DNA of 64,000 nt from Tindallia magadiensis (GTDB taxonomy: Bacteria; Bacillota; Clostridia; Peptostreptococcales; Tindalliaceae), in contig NZ_FOQA01000002.1 of NCBI RefSeq assembly GCF_900113635.1, positions 62,001 through 126,000 on the forward strand, in the 5' to 3' direction. Positions 9,059-18,298 of the stretch are shown here, one piece after another. Position 1 is the stretch's first letter, and each line of letters begins with the position of its first letter. The notes under the pieces were generated by a model. The model was not told the DNA's origin. It made no database searches and saw nothing but the letters and a program-made list of their open reading frames with translations. Both the position numbers and the translations under genes were made by a program.

Positions 9059-9922
9059 ATGAAAAGCAGAATGGAACAGGGGATGGCCTTTAGCAGAAAT
9101 CAAAGCCTGTTATTTATTAAAGGACTTATTTTAGGTATGGGTATTATTGTGCCGGGAATTAGTGGGGGTACTATTTTAATTGCTTTTGGCATCTATGAAA
9201 AAATATTGGAAGATATATGGAAAAGACATTTTAAGCCATATTTTGTGATGCTGACAGGTACGATAGCTGGTGTGTTTCTAGGTAGCTTTCTGTTTACCTA
9301 TCTTTTTGCCTTTCACGCAAGTCCTACCAAAGCATTTGTACTAGGATGTTTATGGATGTCGATTCCTTTTATCTTAAAAAGAAGTAATGGCTGTACCAAA
9401 AAAAATATGTTTTTATTAAGTATGGGAGTATTGCTGGCTTATGGACTGACTAGAATGCCTACACTGGTGGATGGCGATCATTTGTCACTGGGCGAAACTT
9501 TTTTTGGTGGTGTGATTGCTAGCGGAACGATGATGATCCCAGGAATTTCTGGCAGTTCTGTGCTTATTGTTTTAGGAATGTACGAATCAATGTTGAAAAT
9601 AGTGAATGAAATTAATGTCCCTTATTTAATGATCTTTCTTTTGGGGGCGTTGATCGGTGCTGTTCTGCTGGCGAAACTCTTGAAAACCGTATTTGAAAAG
9701 CACCAGTCAGAAATATTGTTCTTTTTCTCCGGTCTAATTATTGGATCTTCCACGATGCTTTTTCCGGAAAAAATAAACTTTTCATCAGCAACGCTCTTTT
9801 TAATCGGTGTGGGCATTGTGTATCGATGGGGAAATTATAAATACCGACAAAACAGTCCTTTGATGGCCAGAACCATCAAGGGAATAAAAAGAACCTTTAA
9901 ACAAGACGCTGAGGATGAGTAA
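9059..9922 (+). CDS. DUF368 family membrane protein (candidate undecaprenyl-phosphate translocase)
   Basis: This 287-residue, highly hydrophobic protein has about eight membrane spans. It has two copies of the family hallmark: IVPGISGGTILIAFGIYE near residue 30 and MIPGISGSSVLIVLGMYE near residue 160. The paired motifs point to the internal two-fold repeat of DUF368 proteins. Members of this family (PopT) have been reported to return undecaprenyl phosphate across the membrane for cell-envelope synthesis; the assignment here rests on the family alone. TAGGAG precedes the ATG. It has its own promoter and stands alone on its strand. Confidence 0.85.
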   Translation: MKSRMEQGMAFSRNQSLLFIKGLILGMGIIVPGISGGTILIAFGIYEKILEDIWKRHFKPYFVMLTGTIAGVFLGSFLFTYLFAFHASPTKAFVLGCLWMSIPFILKRSNGCTKKNMFLLSMGVLLAYGLTRMPTLVDGDHLSLGETFFGGVIASGTMMIPGISGSSVLIVLGMYESMLKIVNEINVPYLMIFLLGALIGAVLLAKLLKTVFEKHQSEILFFFSGLIIGSSTMLFPEKINFSSATLFLIGVGIVYRWGNYKYRQNSPLMARTIKGIKRTFKQDAEDE

Positions 9923-9934
9923 GTTTTGTGGCAT

Positions 9935-11935
9935 TTAGTTTTGTGACAAATTGAAGGCGAGCTGTTTTCCTTCTTTTGTTAAAAAAGAACCTTGCCGGCC
10001 TTTGCCGGGTTGAATCAAGCCTTGCAGCTCAAGATCCTTTAAGTAGTTACGGATGACTCTTTCTGTGATGAAAAAATCACTATCATTTAAAGCGTGAAGA
10101 ATTTTCGTGCGACCAGTCCGTAAGCCTTGCTGCTCACGTTTTAGAAGAAGTGTAAGGATGAAATGCTCAATATTAGGGCTTTCTTTTTGAGAGGATGGCT
10201 TAGGAGTAAAACACCCAAAATCTGGCGGCAGGTCGTCAACTTCAATGGAATCTTCGCTCATTCGTGCTAAATATTCGGTAATGTTTCGCAGTTCTCTAAT
10301 ATTACCAGGCCAGTCATAGTCGAATAAAGCTTTTAGCAAAGAAGGAGCAACAGATTTATGACAATGAAAGTTGTGTAAAAGGTGGTGAAACAACAATTTG
10401 ATATCTTCTTTACGTTCTCTTAAAGGTGGGATGCGAAGCGGAAACACGTTTAAACGATAGTAAAAATCCCATCGCATATCACCTTGCTCCGCTAAAAGGC
10501 GTAAATCTTTATTAGTGGCGGCAATGATGCGGACATCAACATTTCTGACTTTATTACTACCTAAACGTATGACTTCTTGAGACTCCAATACTCTTAATAA
10601 TTTGGCTTGTAAAGGAAGGCTTAAATCTCCAATTTCGTCAAGGAATAAGGTTCCTAAATGAGCATCTTCGAATAAGCCGGATCTTCCTGTTTTAGACGCA
10701 CCAGTAAAAGCACCACTTTCATATCCGAATAACTCACTTTCGATTAAACTTTCTGGCAGAGCGGCACAATTAATAGCAATAAATGGAAATTTATTTCGAT
10801 GGCTTTGCTTGTGAATTGCCTGTGCAAAAAGTTCTTTGCCTGTTCCACTTTCACCTATGATTACAATGGTCGAGTTAATAACGGCCATTTTTTGTGCCTG
10901 TTTTTTGGCCTGAAGAATTGAAGAGCTGGATCCCAAGATGTGGTCAAAAGAATATTTGGTTGTATGGCCTTTTCTTGCGTTGTTTTGACGGACTTGTTCT
11001 TCTAGTTTTCGTAATTCGGTTACTTTTTTTAAGGTGATAATACTGCCGACTCGCTTATCAAAAATGTGAGTAGGTTGAGAAGAGAAAATCAATTGTTCAT
11101 TACCAATACTTAAAAAATAATCATGGATAGGATATTCTGATATTTTGAAAGGCAATGGAAGAATATCAGCTAAAGGTTTCTGATACAGAAATTCTTTTGG
11201 TCGATTTAAGATTTGTTGTGCCTTATTATTAATCATTGTGATCTTGTCCTGGGTGTTGATGCGGATAACTCCTTCTTCAATTAAGTCTAGAACAGCCTGC
11301 AACTCATATTGACTAGCGACATTTTTACCTAAGAGTTTATACACACCCGTTTCATTTGAAACTACCTGTCTTTCATATCGATAAAGTATTTTATTCTTTA
11401 CGGATTGTTCGATGTCTAAATTTTCTAGCACCTCGTTGATCGTTGATAAAGAATAAACCATATGTCCAATATTGTAACTTTGTGAGATAGAGTCTGGTAC
11501 TAGATGTGTTTCATTTGTCGTAATAGCTACTTGAATGTCTAAGGGCTTAGTTGAATCGGGATAATGAGGATATAGTTTGAAATTAAAGCCCAAAGCATAG
11601 ATTAATGAAATGGTTTCAAATGTAACGTCAATACCATTGTTAACAACGAGAATGTCTTGGTTGGAAGGGATCGTTTTTAGTAAATGATAGCTTGCTCTTG
11701 AAAAAGTACGATTAATAGAGATTACTTTTGTTTTGGGATGGATAAGAGGTTTCATTTCGTTAGCAATAAAGGGGGTAGATATCAGAAAAATGTCTGGCTG
11801 AATAGAATGATTTTGTGGTTCGGATAAATTGTAAGAAGAAATATTGAAATCTGGACCTAAAATATCTTTTAATAGTTGTTCGTAGAAAGATCTGGAATAA
11901 TCGTACTTGGCCCCGATGGCGATTTCCTGCTTCAT
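9935..11935 (-). CDS. Sigma-54-dependent transcriptional activator (PAS, AAA+, winged-helix C-terminus)
   Basis: This is a 666-residue protein. The N-terminal 200 residues resemble a ligand-sensing domain of the PrpR-N/periplasmic-binding kind and lack a receiver-type phosphorylation site. A PAS domain spans about 215-310. The AAA+ domain has Walker A GESGTGKE, the sigma-54 contact loop GAFTGA and Walker B TLFLDEIGDL. The C-terminus is not the usual Fis helix-turn-helix but a winged-helix-like domain (TERVIRNYLKDLELQGLI, then GKGRQGSFLTKEGKQ), as in the activator at 53262-55331. It faces away from the M20/YfcC operon, whose -24/-12 promoter lies 281 bases upstream of its start codon. That operon is its likely target, with a substrate or product as inducer. 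Confidence 0.9.
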   Translation of the reverse strand: MKQEIAIGAKYDYSRSFYEQLLKDILGPDFNISSYNLSEPQNHSIQPDIFLISTPFIANEMKPLIHPKTKVISINRTFSRASYHLLKTIPSNQDILVVNNGIDVTFETISLIYALGFNFKLYPHYPDSTKPLDIQVAITTNETHLVPDSISQSYNIGHMVYSLSTINEVLENLDIEQSVKNKILYRYERQVVSNETGVYKLLGKNVASQYELQAVLDLIEEGVIRINTQDKITMINNKAQQILNRPKEFLYQKPLADILPLPFKISEYPIHDYFLSIGNEQLIFSSQPTHIFDKRVGSIITLKKVTELRKLEEQVRQNNARKGHTTKYSFDHILGSSSSILQAKKQAQKMAVINSTIVIIGESGTGKELFAQAIHKQSHRNKFPFIAINCAALPESLIESELFGYESGAFTGASKTGRSGLFEDAHLGTLFLDEIGDLSLPLQAKLLRVLESQEVIRLGSNKVRNVDVRIIAATNKDLRLLAEQGDMRWDFYYRLNVFPLRIPPLRERKEDIKLLFHHLLHNFHCHKSVAPSLLKALFDYDWPGNIRELRNITEYLARMSEDSIEVDDLPPDFGCFTPKPSSQKESPNIEHFILTLLLKREQQGLRTGRTKILHALNDSDFFITERVIRNYLKDLELQGLIQPGKGRQGSFLTKEGKQLAFNLSQN

Positions 11936-12285
11936 GATGATCCTCCTTCTGTTTATATGACGTCAGTATGCTTCATAGAACTTTTTATCATATGGCATTA
12001 GGCTGTATCAAGGTGCAAAAGAATAATCCTTAGAACTGACACTTAAGAAATAGATAAAATAGGGCGTTACGGGACGAAAAAGACCTATTATGACCACTTT
12101 ATCATAAATAACTCATGTTTACATCTATTTAAAATGATTGTAGGAATGTTTTGGAGATAAGGTTTGGAAGCTTACGATAGGAAATAAGCGAAAAGTAAGA
12201 AAATTCATTTTTGCATGGCATACTATTTGCAGTTAATAATGATGATTCGGAAAATACTTGATTGAAACAGTGGAGGAGGCAGAAA
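11936..12285. other. 350-base divergent control region
   Basis: This gap between the activator and the M20 gene holds the sigma-54 promoter at 12216-12231. The 9-mer TTTATCATA occurs at 11984-11992 and 12098-12106 and could mark activator sites, but the evidence is slight. No gene was seen. Confidence 0.45.
12216..12231 (+). promoter_or_regulatory. Sigma-54 (-24/-12) promoter of the M20-YfcC operon
   Basis: TGGCATACTATTTGCA carries the invariant GG and GC with 12-base periodicity and is close to consensus TGGCAC-N5-TTGCA. It lies 54 bases before the start codon and next to a sigma-54 activator gene. Confidence 0.88.
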
Positions 12286-13467
12286 ATGGAAAAAACAGAA
12301 CTATTAGAAGCTGCTCAGAAGGAAGCGGAAAATATGATCAGGTGGAGAAGGCACTTTCACCGGTATCCCGAAGTGGGATTTGAAGTTGAACATACGGCGG
12401 ATTATATTGCGGAGCATCTTGAAGAGTGGGGATTAAAGGTTACGAAAAATGTGGGAAGAACGGGCGTAGTAGGTTTTCTTGAAGGCGGGGAAGGTAAAAC
12501 AATTGCCTTAAGAGCTGATATGGATGCGTTGCCAATTATGGAAACGAAGGAAACGGACTACCGATCAGAAAATATTGGAAAAATGCACGCTTGTGCTCAT
12601 GATGGTCATATGGCTATTTTATTGGGGGTGGCCAAGGTGATGGCATCCCATCAGAAACTTTTGAAAGGTAATCTTAAGTTTATTTTTCAGCCAGCAGAAG
12701 AAGGGCCTGCACCAGGAGGAGCGGCTCCAATGATTGAAGAAGGTGTGTTGGAAGGGGTCGACTATATCTTTGGAGCACATTTACACAGCCTATACCCGGT
12801 GGGGACGGCAGGTATCAATCTGACAAATATGATGGCTTCGACAGATAATTTTTCAATAGAAATGATTGGAAAAGGAGGACATGCAGGTTTACCTCATGAA
12901 TCCATTGATGCAATTGCGATGGCTTTTAGAATGTACCAAGAAATTCAGTTGATGGTTAGCAGAAACACCGATCCCTTAGAACCTTTGGTCATTAGCGTGG
13001 GGACGATTAATGCAGGAGTTGCGACTAATGTGATAGCGGATAACGCTCTATTAACAGGGACGGTAAGGACGCAGTCTAAAGATATCCGTGAAAAAATTCT
13101 TCAACAATTAGAACATAAAGCAAAACTTATTTCTGAAAGCGAAGGTGGGTACTGTGATGTTCGAATTGAAAAAGGCTTACCGCCACTGGTAAACCATGAA
13201 CCCTCTTCCTTAATGGTGAAAAATGCAGCAGCGAAGGTGCTGGGAAAAGAGAATGTTTTTATTTTGGAAAAACCTAATATGGGAGCGGAGGATTTTGCAT
13301 ACTACTTAGAAAAAGTACCTGGTGCTTTTTACTGGATAGGTGCTGGGAACAAAGAAAAGGGAATGGATTATGTAATGCATCACCCTCAGTTTGATTTTGA
13401 TGAAATGGCTTTAGTCAATGGGGTGCAGATTTTTATACAAACTTTGATAGATGTGTGGAACTTGTAA
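12286..13467 (+). CDS. M20-family amidohydrolase / metallopeptidase (hippurate or N-acyl-amino-acid hydrolase-like)
   Basis: The ATG at 12286 follows GGAGGAGG at ideal distance and gives 393 residues; a TTG at 12262 is less likely. Metal-binding motifs of the M20D group are visible: RADMDALP, HACAHDGHMA, FQPAEEGP with the catalytic glutamate pair, and MGAEDFAYYLEKVPG with a C-terminal His (MHHPQFDFD). These enzymes split N-acyl amino acids, indole-acetyl conjugates or small peptides in the cytoplasm. The gene is first in a sigma-54-driven operon with a YfcC transporter, which suggests that it hydrolyses what the transporter imports. Confidence 0.9.
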   Translation: MEKTELLEAAQKEAENMIRWRRHFHRYPEVGFEVEHTADYIAEHLEEWGLKVTKNVGRTGVVGFLEGGEGKTIALRADMDALPIMETKETDYRSENIGKMHACAHDGHMAILLGVAKVMASHQKLLKGNLKFIFQPAEEGPAPGGAAPMIEEGVLEGVDYIFGAHLHSLYPVGTAGINLTNMMASTDNFSIEMIGKGGHAGLPHESIDAIAMAFRMYQEIQLMVSRNTDPLEPLVISVGTINAGVATNVIADNALLTGTVRTQSKDIREKILQQLEHKAKLISESEGGYCDVRIEKGLPPLVNHEPSSLMVKNAAAKVLGKENVFILEKPNMGAEDFAYYLEKVPGAFYWIGAGNKEKGMDYVMHHPQFDFDEMALVNGVQIFIQTLIDVWNL

Positions 13468-13502
13468 ATCAATGGTGAAAAAATAGCAAAGGAGAGAAAT
13501 TG

Positions 13503-14924
13503 ATGCTGTTACAAAGCAAAAAGAAAAAAGAAAAGAGAAGTTTTCCGCACTTGTTTGTGATTTTGATGAGTGTGATCATTGTTGCTACTGTGTTAACTTA
13601 TGTTGTGCCCGCAGGAAGCTATGAAAGGGTGGTTGATGAAACAACAGGACAAACGATCATAGATCCCTTATCCTTTGAATATGTGGAGCAAACACCGGTA
13701 GGACCTTTTGCTATGTTGCTAAGTATTCAAGAAGGTTTGATCCAAGCGGCTCCTATCACATTTTTGGTGTTCATGGCTTTTGCATCCTTGTATTTGGTTC
13801 AAGAAACAGGCGCTGTTGATGCGAGTATTGCTTTAATGGTTAAAAAAACAAAAAAGAACACAAAGGTTTCGAGTATAACGATTGCTTTAATTATATATGT
13901 ATTAGCGGCATGGGGATCTACAGGAACAATTTCTTATGAGCAGATCATTGCCTTCATTCCGATATTTTGCACTCTTGCTATTGCTTTGGGTTATGATCCC
14001 TTGGTTGGATTAGGTATGTCTTTTTTACCTGTAGGGATGGGGTTTGCGTCCTCTACCGTAAATCCATTTACTATCGGTGTGGCACAAGGCATTGCGGAAC
14101 TTCCTCTTTTTTCGGGGGTTGCTTTCAGACTGATGGTTTTGGCTGTAATGAGTACATTGACAGTTGTTTATGTGCTTTGGTATGCAAATCGCGTCAAAAA
14201 AGATCCGTCAAAAAGCATTGTTGCTGGAATAGATTTTGGTGAACTGGAAATTGATGAAGCAAGACTTTCCACAGAATTTACAACAGCGAGAAAAATGACA
14301 TTAGTTACTCTGTTGTTAGGTGTTGGAATAATGGCATACGGTCTTAGCACTCAAGGATGGTATATCAATGAAGTAGCAGCTATATTTGTTGCTGTATCCA
14401 TTATTTCAGGTTTGATTAATCGGTGGAGTCCTAATCGAATAGCAGAAGTTTTTGTTGAGGGACTTTCTAAAGGTGTGTTGTCAGCTTTAGTAGTTGGAGT
14501 AGCGCGTGGTATACTGGTTGTTATCAGTAAGGGGAATATTTTAGACACGATCATTTATTCAGCTTCCAGTGTATTGACAAATTTTGGCTTATACCTTAGC
14601 GGAATAGGGATGTTGATTGTCCAAAGTTTGTTGAATTTTTTAATTCCCTCTGGGAGTGGTCAGGCGGCAACGTCTATGCCGATTATGGCACCTTTGGCTG
14701 ATTTGATTGGAATGAATCGACAAATTTCTGTGCTGATATTTCAGTTTGGGGATGGATTCTCGAATCTGATCTGGCCAACAAGTTTTATTTTAATTGCCTG
14801 TTCTCTGAGTAAAATTCCGCTGAATAAATATTACAAATTTGTGCTACCTTTTTTAGGAATTGCATTTATTTTTCAAATCCTATTCATCATGTTAGCGATT
14901 AATATCAATTATGGACCTTTTTAA
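13503..14924 (+). CDS. YfcC family transporter (DcuC-like superfamily)
   Basis: This polytopic protein of 473 residues starts at the ATG at 13503, behind AAAGGAGAG. It begins with a transmembrane helix ending VLTYVVPAGSYERVVDE, and the conserved re-entrant segments GMGFASSTVNPFTIGVAQGIAEL and LIPSGSGQAATSMPIMAPLADLIG are clear. The family is thought to move peptides, amino acids or carboxylates across the membrane; the substrate is not known here. It lies 35 bases after the M20 hydrolase in one operon. A paralogue at 55612-57159 sits in a similarly built locus. Confidence 0.9.
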   Translation: MLLQSKKKKEKRSFPHLFVILMSVIIVATVLTYVVPAGSYERVVDETTGQTIIDPLSFEYVEQTPVGPFAMLLSIQEGLIQAAPITFLVFMAFASLYLVQETGAVDASIALMVKKTKKNTKVSSITIALIIYVLAAWGSTGTISYEQIIAFIPIFCTLAIALGYDPLVGLGMSFLPVGMGFASSTVNPFTIGVAQGIAELPLFSGVAFRLMVLAVMSTLTVVYVLWYANRVKKDPSKSIVAGIDFGELEIDEARLSTEFTTARKMTLVTLLLGVGIMAYGLSTQGWYINEVAAIFVAVSIISGLINRWSPNRIAEVFVEGLSKGVLSALVVGVARGILVVISKGNILDTIIYSASSVLTNFGLYLSGIGMLIVQSLLNFLIPSGSGQAATSMPIMAPLADLIGMNRQISVLIFQFGDGFSNLIWPTSFILIACSLSKIPLNKYYKFVLPFLGIAFIFQILFIMLAININYGPF

Positions 14925-15228
14925 TGATAGATACGTTTTTCGATGACCACCACCGTTGAGATTTTCGCTTTTATAAGAGGCAGAAAAGTGGTGCTGTGTT
15001 CTGCATGAACAAGCTAAGAAACCTCTTTATGAAGACTCTTCTTTTTCTTTTAGGATAGAAAGACGCTTGCGTATTTGCTCTTCCTATATCATAATAGTAA
15101 TGTAAAAGGATAGGATGACTCCTTCTTCAGAAAGGAATGCAAGAAGAATATTACTAGCTGATTGATGAGGAAAGCTACTAATAGTCTTGGAAAGAAGAAG
15201 GTAAAATAGAAAGAGAGAAGGGCTTCAG
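14925..15228. other. 304-base gap with no clear gene
   Basis: CACCAC and GTGGTG repeats near 14950-14995 could form a weak hairpin after the YfcC gene. A minus-strand frame around 15033-15085 reads EEQIRKRLSILKEKEESS before a stop but has no start codon or binding site, so it may be a remnant or chance. Nothing else was recognised. Confidence 0.3.
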
Positions 15229-15633
15229 ATGAGACGAATGCAACGGTTTATGGTGGGTAGACATGGGGCAGATCAGCTTTCGGCCTTTATATTAATAATG
15301 TCAATCTTTTCTATGTGGATAGGGCGGATGACAGGTGTCAGCTTATTTATGATGATAGGCTATCTTTTGATAGGTATTGGGTTTTATCGAATTTTTTCTA
15401 AAGACATGCTTAGCCGTCGGCGAGAAAACAGTGAATTCCTTCGGAGGAGTATCCCTGTTAAAAATAAGCTGAAGCACTGGGTGGAGAGCATAGGAGGAAA
15501 TACAAAACAAGAGCATAGTCACCGCTACTATGTTTGCACAAAATGTAATAAACAGCTACGGGTTCCGCAAAATAAGGGAAAAAAGGTGATAAAAGTTGTT
15601 TGCCCTGCCTGTCGGAATCAAATGAAAAAGTAA
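15229..15633 (+). CDS. Small membrane protein with C-terminal zinc ribbon
   Basis: This 134-residue protein has two hydrophobic helices (about 18-34 and 37-56). A basic linker follows, then a ribbon with two CxxC knuckles, YVCTKCNKQL and VVCPACRNQM, likely to bind one zinc. AGAGAAGGG lies before the ATG. Proteins with this layout are widespread in Clostridia without a known role. The ribbon would face the cytoplasm if the N-terminus is inside. No operon partner is evident. Confidence 0.75.
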   Translation: MRRMQRFMVGRHGADQLSAFILIMSIFSMWIGRMTGVSLFMMIGYLLIGIGFYRIFSKDMLSRRRENSEFLRRSIPVKNKLKHWVESIGGNTKQEHSHRYYVCTKCNKQLRVPQNKGKKVIKVVCPACRNQMKK

Positions 15634-15650
15634 ATAGCAGAGAACCGGTC

Positions 15651-15690
15651 AAGACCGTCACTGATTCTATTAAGGAAAAGTGACGGTCTT
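15651..15690 (+). terminator. Rho-independent terminator
   Basis: AAGACCGTCACT (15651-15662) and AGTGACGGTCTT (15679-15690) form a perfect 12-bp stem followed by TTTG. Confidence 0.85.
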
Positions 15691-15716
15691 TTGTGTTGAT
15701 TAAACCAAAGTAAGAC

Positions 15717-15745
15717 TTGACAAAGTGCAACATATATATTACATT
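15717..15745 (+). promoter_or_regulatory. Sigma-A promoter of the XRE/membrane protein operon
   Basis: A perfect -35 TTGACA (15717-15722) is followed after 17 bases by TACATT (15740-15745). The -10 box lies inside the palindrome at 15726-15767. Confidence 0.7.
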
Positions 15746-15767
15746 GTAATGGAATATATATGTTGCA
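15726..15767. promoter_or_regulatory. 42-base palindromic operator overlapping the promoter
   Basis: TGCAACATATATATT (15726-15740) and AATATATATGTTGCA (15753-15767) are a perfect 15-base inverted repeat. The centre adds CATT/AATG pairs. The palindrome covers the spacer, the -10 box and the expected start site of the XRE gene. Autorepression by the XRE protein is the simplest reading; a transcript hairpin is the alternative. Confidence 0.7.
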
Positions 15768-15983
15768 TTGGGGGTGGGCCTGATCATAAAAAATTCGGTT
15801 AAAAAAAGTCGGATGGATATTCAGATAACACAAGAGGAGTTGGCGGAAAAAATCGGAGTGACAAGACAAACGATAGGATTGATTGAAAAGGAAAAATACA
15901 ATCCGACCATTGCGTTGTGCCTTAGCCTTAGCAAGGTTTTGGGGAAGTCTTTAGACGAGCTATTTTGGATAGAGGAGGATTAG
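15768..15983 (+). CDS. XRE-family transcriptional regulator
   Basis: This is a protein of about 65-71 residues and is a single helix-turn-helix (ITQEELAEKIGVTRQTIGLIEKEKYNPTIALCLSLSKVLGKSLDELF), like many small autoregulators of the YgzD/Cro type. The start is uncertain. TTG (15768) and GTG (15774) are in frame, and a GGGGGTGGG site lies so close that CTG at 15780 or a codon just after it could also be used. It overlaps no other gene and is followed after 1 base by a membrane protein gene, so the two form an operon under the palindromic operator. Confidence 0.85.
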   Translation: MGVGLIIKNSVKKSRMDIQITQEELAEKIGVTRQTIGLIEKEKYNPTIALCLSLSKVLGKSLDELFWIEED

Positions 15984-15984
15984 A

Positions 15985-16413
15985 ATGAGAAATGATGAAC
16001 GAATTGAAAACGATGTGAAACAAGCCAATAGTTTGGGGTATTCGGTCTTCTGGTTTGGCATTTTTGGAGCCTTGTTAGTTCGGTGGTTTTATCTGGGGCA
16101 GAGTTTAGTAGAAGTTTTAGACGTTTTTGCAATTTGGTTAATTGCATCAATGGCACAGTTTTTTTCATTAGCAACAAGAGGGATTCCTATTACCTACCCT
16201 TTTGCCTCCAGTCAAAAGGAACAAAAATACTTTATCTTACTCTTTCCTCTTGCGACTGGTATTATGACAGCTATGATTTTGACGTTTTTTAAGGAAGATG
16301 TTGGATATAAGCGAGTACTAGGTGGCTTTGCAGGTGCGTTTATGGCAACCTTCATCCTTTTTGTGATCTATAGTGCTATTGTTCATTATTGGGAAAAAAA
16401 GATGGAGGAATAA
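15985..16413 (+). CDS. Four-helix membrane protein of unknown function
   Basis: This 142-residue protein has four predicted transmembrane helices (about 19-37, 45-62, 80-98 and 109-131), a charged N-terminus and a short basic-acidic tail (YWEKKMEE). A GAGGAGG site inside the end of the XRE gene precedes the ATG, so translation is probably coupled. Small membrane proteins paired with XRE regulators are common in Firmicutes, but their role is not established and I do not assign a function. The stop lies 16 bases from the converging FIST-GGDEF gene. Confidence 0.8.
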   Translation: MRNDERIENDVKQANSLGYSVFWFGIFGALLVRWFYLGQSLVEVLDVFAIWLIASMAQFFSLATRGIPITYPFASSQKEQKYFILLFPLATGIMTAMILTFFKEDVGYKRVLGGFAGAFMATFILFVIYSAIVHYWEKKMEE

Positions 16414-16429
16414 GTTTTTCCTCTCATGC

Positions 16430-18214
16430 TTACTCATCGGTGGCGATCACTCGGTTTCCTCCTTTTCGCTTGGCGATATAAAGTCGTTTATCGGCAGTAG
16501 AGAGAAGCTCGTTAGGCTGGGAAGGGTCTAGCTGAGCAATGCCGCAACTAAAAGTAACTTTAAGCCGATGGACGCTGAAATAAGAGGAGGCCACTCTTTC
16601 TCTGACACGTTCAAAAACAAGAGTTCCTTCTTCGAGGCGGGTTTCAGGGAGAATAACGGCAAATTCATCTCCGCCATAACGGCCGACAATATCTGTTTCT
16701 CGACAGCTTTGCTTTATTAAGTCAGCCAGTTCTATCAGCACCTGATCGCCGACGCCGTGACCATAGGTATCGTTGATTTCCTTAAAAAGATCCAGATCAA
16801 ACATTCCCACGCAAAGATTACGGTGGTATCGGAGGGCTGCTTTGGTTTCCCATTCCAGTGCTTGGTGAAAATGCTTATGATTATAAAGCCTGGTAAGCCC
16901 ATCGATCTTAAGCAGTTGAGAAAGCAGGTAATTTTGTTCTTCTAACTGTTGCTTGCTCTCCTCCAGTTCGGCGGTGACAGCTTCCGCTAAGTTAGTGAGG
17001 GCTTTGACGATTCGCAGGTATTGCCGGTCTGTGGGGAGGCTCAGGGAAGAGCCAATAGGTAAAGAAGGTTGAGTGGAAACCTTTTTCTCAGAAAGCAGCG
17101 TTACAGTCATGCTTATATTAAGCAAATGGTTCTGCTGATTAAGGTGAAAAAATTCGCCATAGGTAAAGAAGCCGCTTAAAGCAGCGATTCGTGCTAATGG
17201 AATCAGTTCTGTTGCTGCGTTTTTCTGAAGAAGGGATTTTCTGGCAACACAGGAGAATACTAAAATACCTTGTGGGTCAAAGTTTGCTGCCTGTTGACAA
17301 TCTTCTTCAAGGCTTTCGAAGATTAAGGGAATGTGACCATAGCTAAACTGAACTCGCTCTCCAAGACGGATGTCACCGGCATAGTGAACACTTCCGTCTT
17401 CTCCCTGTCCGATGACGCTGCGGGTGATAACCATTCCGTTTCGCTTGAGCAAAAGAGGAAATTCGGAGCCGCCATGCTCTGTCAGTTTAGCCGAAGCATC
17501 ATGCCCTAAATAGCGACGATACACTTCGATGGCAGGTTCATGATCAATGGTTTTTACAACGTTTTCTGAAGCATCTGTAATCGTCATGGTTTTTCCAATT
17601 TTTTTCCAGTTCAATCGATAAAATTGATGAATTCTAAGAGAGTTGCCATTGAGAGCAATAGCAACAGCACCTTGCTGTAATGCTCTGTTTTCAAAAAATA
17701 CGCTAGTATGCTTGAAACGAAGACCATCACCAGCTTTGCCGCCTGCAATGGGTACGTTAGGAGCTAAACGTGATAGTTCATCCAGTAACAAATGAGCATC
17801 TGTATGGTAGCCATCGGTGAAAAGGATCAATAATTTTGTTTCTGGGACAATCAGGTCTTTTTTAATCTGACGAGCCATATGGGTAGGGTGAAATGCTTCC
17901 AAGGGATAACTATTACCTATAGGTTGCATGGCATCGAATTCGAGGAAGGAAATGACAATTCGCTCATCTTCGATATTGGCATGATTAAAAGCACCGGCGG
18001 TGGTAGTGCCGGCGATAACAGCTTTTGGCAAAAGTTCTGATAGTTGGTGGATAAGTTGAGTCACTTCATTCTGTTCACTCTGAACAGAAGATTTTTTCGT
18101 TAACTCAAAATCAGCAAAGATCAGAATGGCCAAATGATTGTCCGTAATGTTATGCTTGCGAAGCAAGTCGGAAAGGTGATCACCTGGGCGGTAAATGATA
18201 TTGAACATCTTCAT
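16430..18214 (-). CDS. FIST-domain diguanylate cyclase
   Basis: This is a 594-residue soluble protein. The N-terminal 370 residues match the FIST sensory module (FIST_N with LPKAVIAGTTTAGAF, FIST_C with GFFTYGEFF near 335), which is thought to bind small ligands such as amino acids. A short coiled coil (LEESKQQLEEQN) leads to a GGDEF domain with an intact GGDEF active site and an RETD inhibitory site five residues before it. It should make c-di-GMP from GTP with product inhibition. It converges on the small membrane protein gene and lies next to another GGDEF gene on the same strand. Confidence 0.9.
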   Translation of the reverse strand: MKMFNIIYRPGDHLSDLLRKHNITDNHLAILIFADFELTKKSSVQSEQNEVTQLIHQLSELLPKAVIAGTTTAGAFNHANIEDERIVISFLEFDAMQPIGNSYPLEAFHPTHMARQIKKDLIVPETKLLILFTDGYHTDAHLLLDELSRLAPNVPIAGGKAGDGLRFKHTSVFFENRALQQGAVAIALNGNSLRIHQFYRLNWKKIGKTMTITDASENVVKTIDHEPAIEVYRRYLGHDASAKLTEHGGSEFPLLLKRNGMVITRSVIGQGEDGSVHYAGDIRLGERVQFSYGHIPLIFESLEEDCQQAANFDPQGILVFSCVARKSLLQKNAATELIPLARIAALSGFFTYGEFFHLNQQNHLLNISMTVTLLSEKKVSTQPSLPIGSSLSLPTDRQYLRIVKALTNLAEAVTAELEESKQQLEEQNYLLSQLLKIDGLTRLYNHKHFHQALEWETKAALRYHRNLCVGMFDLDLFKEINDTYGHGVGDQVLIELADLIKQSCRETDIVGRYGGDEFAVILPETRLEEGTLVFERVRERVASSYFSVHRLKVTFSCGIAQLDPSQPNELLSTADKRLYIAKRKGGNRVIATDE

Positions 18215-18298
18215 TATTTCCAGCTCCCAAAAACAAAATAGGTCTTTGCTACCAAGTATAGCATAAAAGGTTTTTATTTGACTATGTAGAAGAGCAAG

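Noticed and set aside
15458-15869. Minus-strand frames across the zinc-ribbon gene and the XRE promoter
   Set aside because: They lie over a terminator, a promoter and a palindrome and have no binding site. They are shadows.
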